Shown piece after piece: positions 46,101-46,681 of a DNA stretch of 46,681 nucleotides. The notes below the pieces were generated by a model that saw only the letters and a list, made by a program, of their open reading frames with translations, searched no databases and was not told the DNA's origin. Origin of the DNA: Bacillota bacterium (lineage in GTDB: Bacteria; Sysuimicrobiota; Sysuimicrobiia; Sysuimicrobiales; Segetimicrobiaceae); contig JAJPJJ010000030.1 of NCBI GenBank assembly GCA_021324295.1, positions 1 through 46,681 on the forward strand. Reading direction: 5' to 3'. The translations under genes were made by a program, and so were the position numbers. The first letter of the stretch is position 1; each line of letters starts with the position of its first letter.

Positions 46101-46521
46101 CCACCCACGCGGGGTCCGGCAGCGGGGAGAGGAATCCGGCCGGGGACGCGACCACGATGATGGGGACGCGGCGCCGGATGGCCTCCAGCAGGCGCTGCCG
46201 CTCGGCCTCCGCCGCGACAGAAGGAGGGTCCTCCGGGGCGAGCGGCTCCCAGAGGCCGAGCAGGTGGATCTCCGCCGTGCCGGCCGGGAGGAACGCCGCA
46301 AGATCGTCGGCCAGCCTCTCCGCTTGCTCCCGATGCGCGGCGAGGACGAGCCACCGAGAAACGTGGTCTCGCGCCGCCACGATCAGGGCGGCGGCGAGGC
46401 AGGCCTTGGCCGCGCCGGCCGGCCCGGTCACCCAGGGACGCCGGCCCTCGATGAGTTGCTCATAAACAAGGAGAAACTCCCGTCTGCGCTGCAGAAGCGG
46501 GAGCACCCCGGATGCCGCCAC
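43162..46521 (-). CDS. mfd: Transcription-repair coupling factor Mfd
   Basis: Mfd removes stalled RNA polymerase and recruits UvrA to lesions. The product of about 1,119 residues has a UvrB-like N-terminal module, then the RNA-polymerase-interacting domain (PGDLIVHVHHGIGVYRG). The superfamily 2 translocase includes Walker A GDVGYGKTE, the DEEQ box IDEEQRFGV, TATPIPRTLQMSL and the TRG-type QLYQLRGRVGRG. A C-terminal regulatory domain follows. In the N-terminal P-loop position TGPAGAAKA lacks the normal GKT, as expected because this module is degenerate in Mfd. I chose GTG 46521 because GGAGG lies nine bases upstream and the promoter's -10 box covers the ATG at 46545. Confidence 0.96.
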   Translation of the reverse strand: MAASGVLPLLQRRREFLLVYEQLIEGRRPWVTGPAGAAKACLAAALIVAARDHVSRWLVLAAHREQAERLADDLAAFLPAGTAEIHLLGLWEPLAPEDPPSVAAEAERQRLLEAIRRRVPIIVVASPAGFLSPLPDPAWVAGARLEVRPGARLRLEDAVARLAAGGYERTDLVRAPGQLAVRGGLLDVFPSTAERPVRIEWTGDDVESVRAFDPETQLTTAALDAAVVLPARPPGAAGPTLPDALEDAVCVLDEPAEISRQALALHAQAGAARARAIEAGRIAPSTPPGLVPWETIEEALARHRALSISTLRRPLGERAVDLPSGVVESFAGQIEGVTQEVRRWLAAGRRVVVSSRQAHRMSELFAEHGVPAGVVEDLREPPAPGTVAIVPQALTEGFTLDDLVVLTDGEILGWRRRRRAVRWVRDGARLGSWTELEPGDLIVHVHHGIGVYRGLVRLAIGGSERDYLHLQYAQGDALYVPTDQINLVQRYVGVDGQAPQIHRLGGTEWEREKRRVRERAREMARDLLQLYAARERARGHAFAPDTPWQRELEDAFAYEETPDQQKAIDDVKRDMEAPRPMDRLVCGDVGYGKTEVALRAAFKAVMDGKQVAVLVPTTILAQQHYTVFRERFAPYPVRVEMLSRFRTPREQRAILEATRAGAVDVLIGTHRLLHPSVAFRSLGLVIIDEEQRFGVRHKERLKQLRTQVDVLTLTATPIPRTLQMSLAGLRDLSVMETPPEARQPILTYIREDDPQLVRDAIRRELERGGQVYVVHNRVETIERAARRLRAAVPEARVAVAHGRMPEARLERVMLDFLGGRYDVLVCTTIVEIGLDIPRVNTIIIEDAHLLGLAQLYQLRGRVGRGDRQAYAYLLYPQHARLTPEAEQRLVAMREFVELGSGLRLAMRDLEIRGAGNILGPEQHGHLAAVGLDLYMRLLDEAVREVRGEIVEEPPEVAVDLDADAYLPETYIPSPGQRMAAYRRFAAAGTLEEWDAAVAELRDRYGPLPPPARHLAEVLRLRVLARRAGVTAISRERADVLLRVADAEVGAGVVEALLARPHDRVRFTPEGVLIRTDGAPFEETVRLIGEILERLAAGAAGTGAPAPGIERERAPLGGAR

Positions 46522-46543
46522 GAGTCGAAACCTCCGCCCGACC

Positions 46544-46572
46544 ATTGTACGGGCCGCGCCCGCGTGCGTCAA
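46544..46572 (-). promoter_or_regulatory. mfd promoter
   Basis: On the minus strand TTGACG (46572-46567), a 17-base spacer and TACAAT (46549-46544) form a near-consensus promoter. The start site near 46537 rules out the upstream in-frame ATGs of mfd and supports GTG 46521. Downstream genes mazG, S4, eno, SLT and ftsB are close enough to be read from it. Confidence 0.7.
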
Positions 46573-46582
46573 CCGAGCGAAG

Positions 46583-46647
46583 TGCCTCAAAATTATCGAC
46601 ACCGAAGAGCGAATTGTTGCCTCAAAATGCCGGTCACCGGCACCCAG
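46583..46647. repeat. Direct repeat and nested inverted repeats at the window edge
   Basis: TGCCTCAAAAT occurs twice (46583-46593 and 46618-46628). The second copy opens a nested structure: GTTGCCTC ... GAGGCAAC as outer arms and TGCCGGTCACCGGCA as an inner palindrome. It could be a transcript-end hairpin of a gene beyond the window, an operator pair, or the end of a mobile element. The window ends too soon to decide. Confidence 0.5.
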
Positions 46648-46681
46648 GAGGCAACGTGGGTCCTCTCAGTGTACGGGAATA

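Overview
The window is about 46.7 kb of very GC-rich DNA, densely coded on both strands. It holds about 38 protein genes and no recognisable rRNA, tRNA or CRISPR. Several gene sets point to a deep-branching Terrabacteria-type organism: a MurT/GatD lipid II amidation pair, a prkA-yeaH-spoVR trio, an mfd-mazG-S4-...-ftsB-S1 run as in Firmicutes, and a LexA box of the Gram-positive type. An uncultivated soil or sediment lineage is plausible, but the phylum is an inference and no marker gene here settles it.

Layout. (1) 124-4826, plus strand: a strong promoter, a long leader, then prkA, a yeaH/yhbH (DUF444) gene and a short spoVR. (2) 4886-10637, minus strand: an SOS mutasome operon imuA-imuB-dnaE2, with a LexA-like box inside its promoter, followed by a secreted intradiol-dioxygenase-like protein. 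(3) 10943-15304: a DUF402 protein coupled to an SDR reductase, a bifunctional-nuclease (BFN) protein, a secreted NlpC/P60 hydrolase and a PQQ-type beta-propeller. (4) 15417-18813: a translationally coupled operon murT-gatD-MFS transporter. (5) 19097-23220: small stress or metabolic genes (GYD, DJ-1/PfpI, MBL hydrolase, DoxX, alpha/beta hydrolase, ferritin-like) and a scar of decayed genes at 19517-19953. (6) 23312-32888: a DUF1445 (D-glutamate-cyclase family) gene, a Liv-type ABC importer whose LivM and LivG are one polypeptide, and hydantoinase/5-oxoprolinase subunits A and B. Read together they look like a 5-oxoproline or related cyclic-amide uptake and breakdown locus. (7) 33214-35047: promoter, cyclic-di-GMP-I riboswitch, terminator hairpin and a secreted five-Asp-box (sialidase-like) protein. 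(8) 35293-38912: a lytic transglycosylase, a beta-hydroxyacid dehydrogenase, a possible 37-residue peptide gene, a prenyltransferase-fold repeat protein and a small unknown protein. (9) 38922-46521, minus strand: mfd-mazG-S4-eno-lytic transglycosylase-ftsB in close succession, then an S1-domain gene with its own consensus promoter.

The most notable items are the complete c-di-GMP riboswitch unit in front of the secreted Asp-box protein, the SOS box embedded in the imuA promoter, the proposed oxoproline locus with its LivM-LivG fusion, and the perfect -35/-10 promoter whose 17-base spacer contains a C6G6 palindrome. Coordinates were read by eye. Family assignments rest on remembered motifs and were not tested by a database search.
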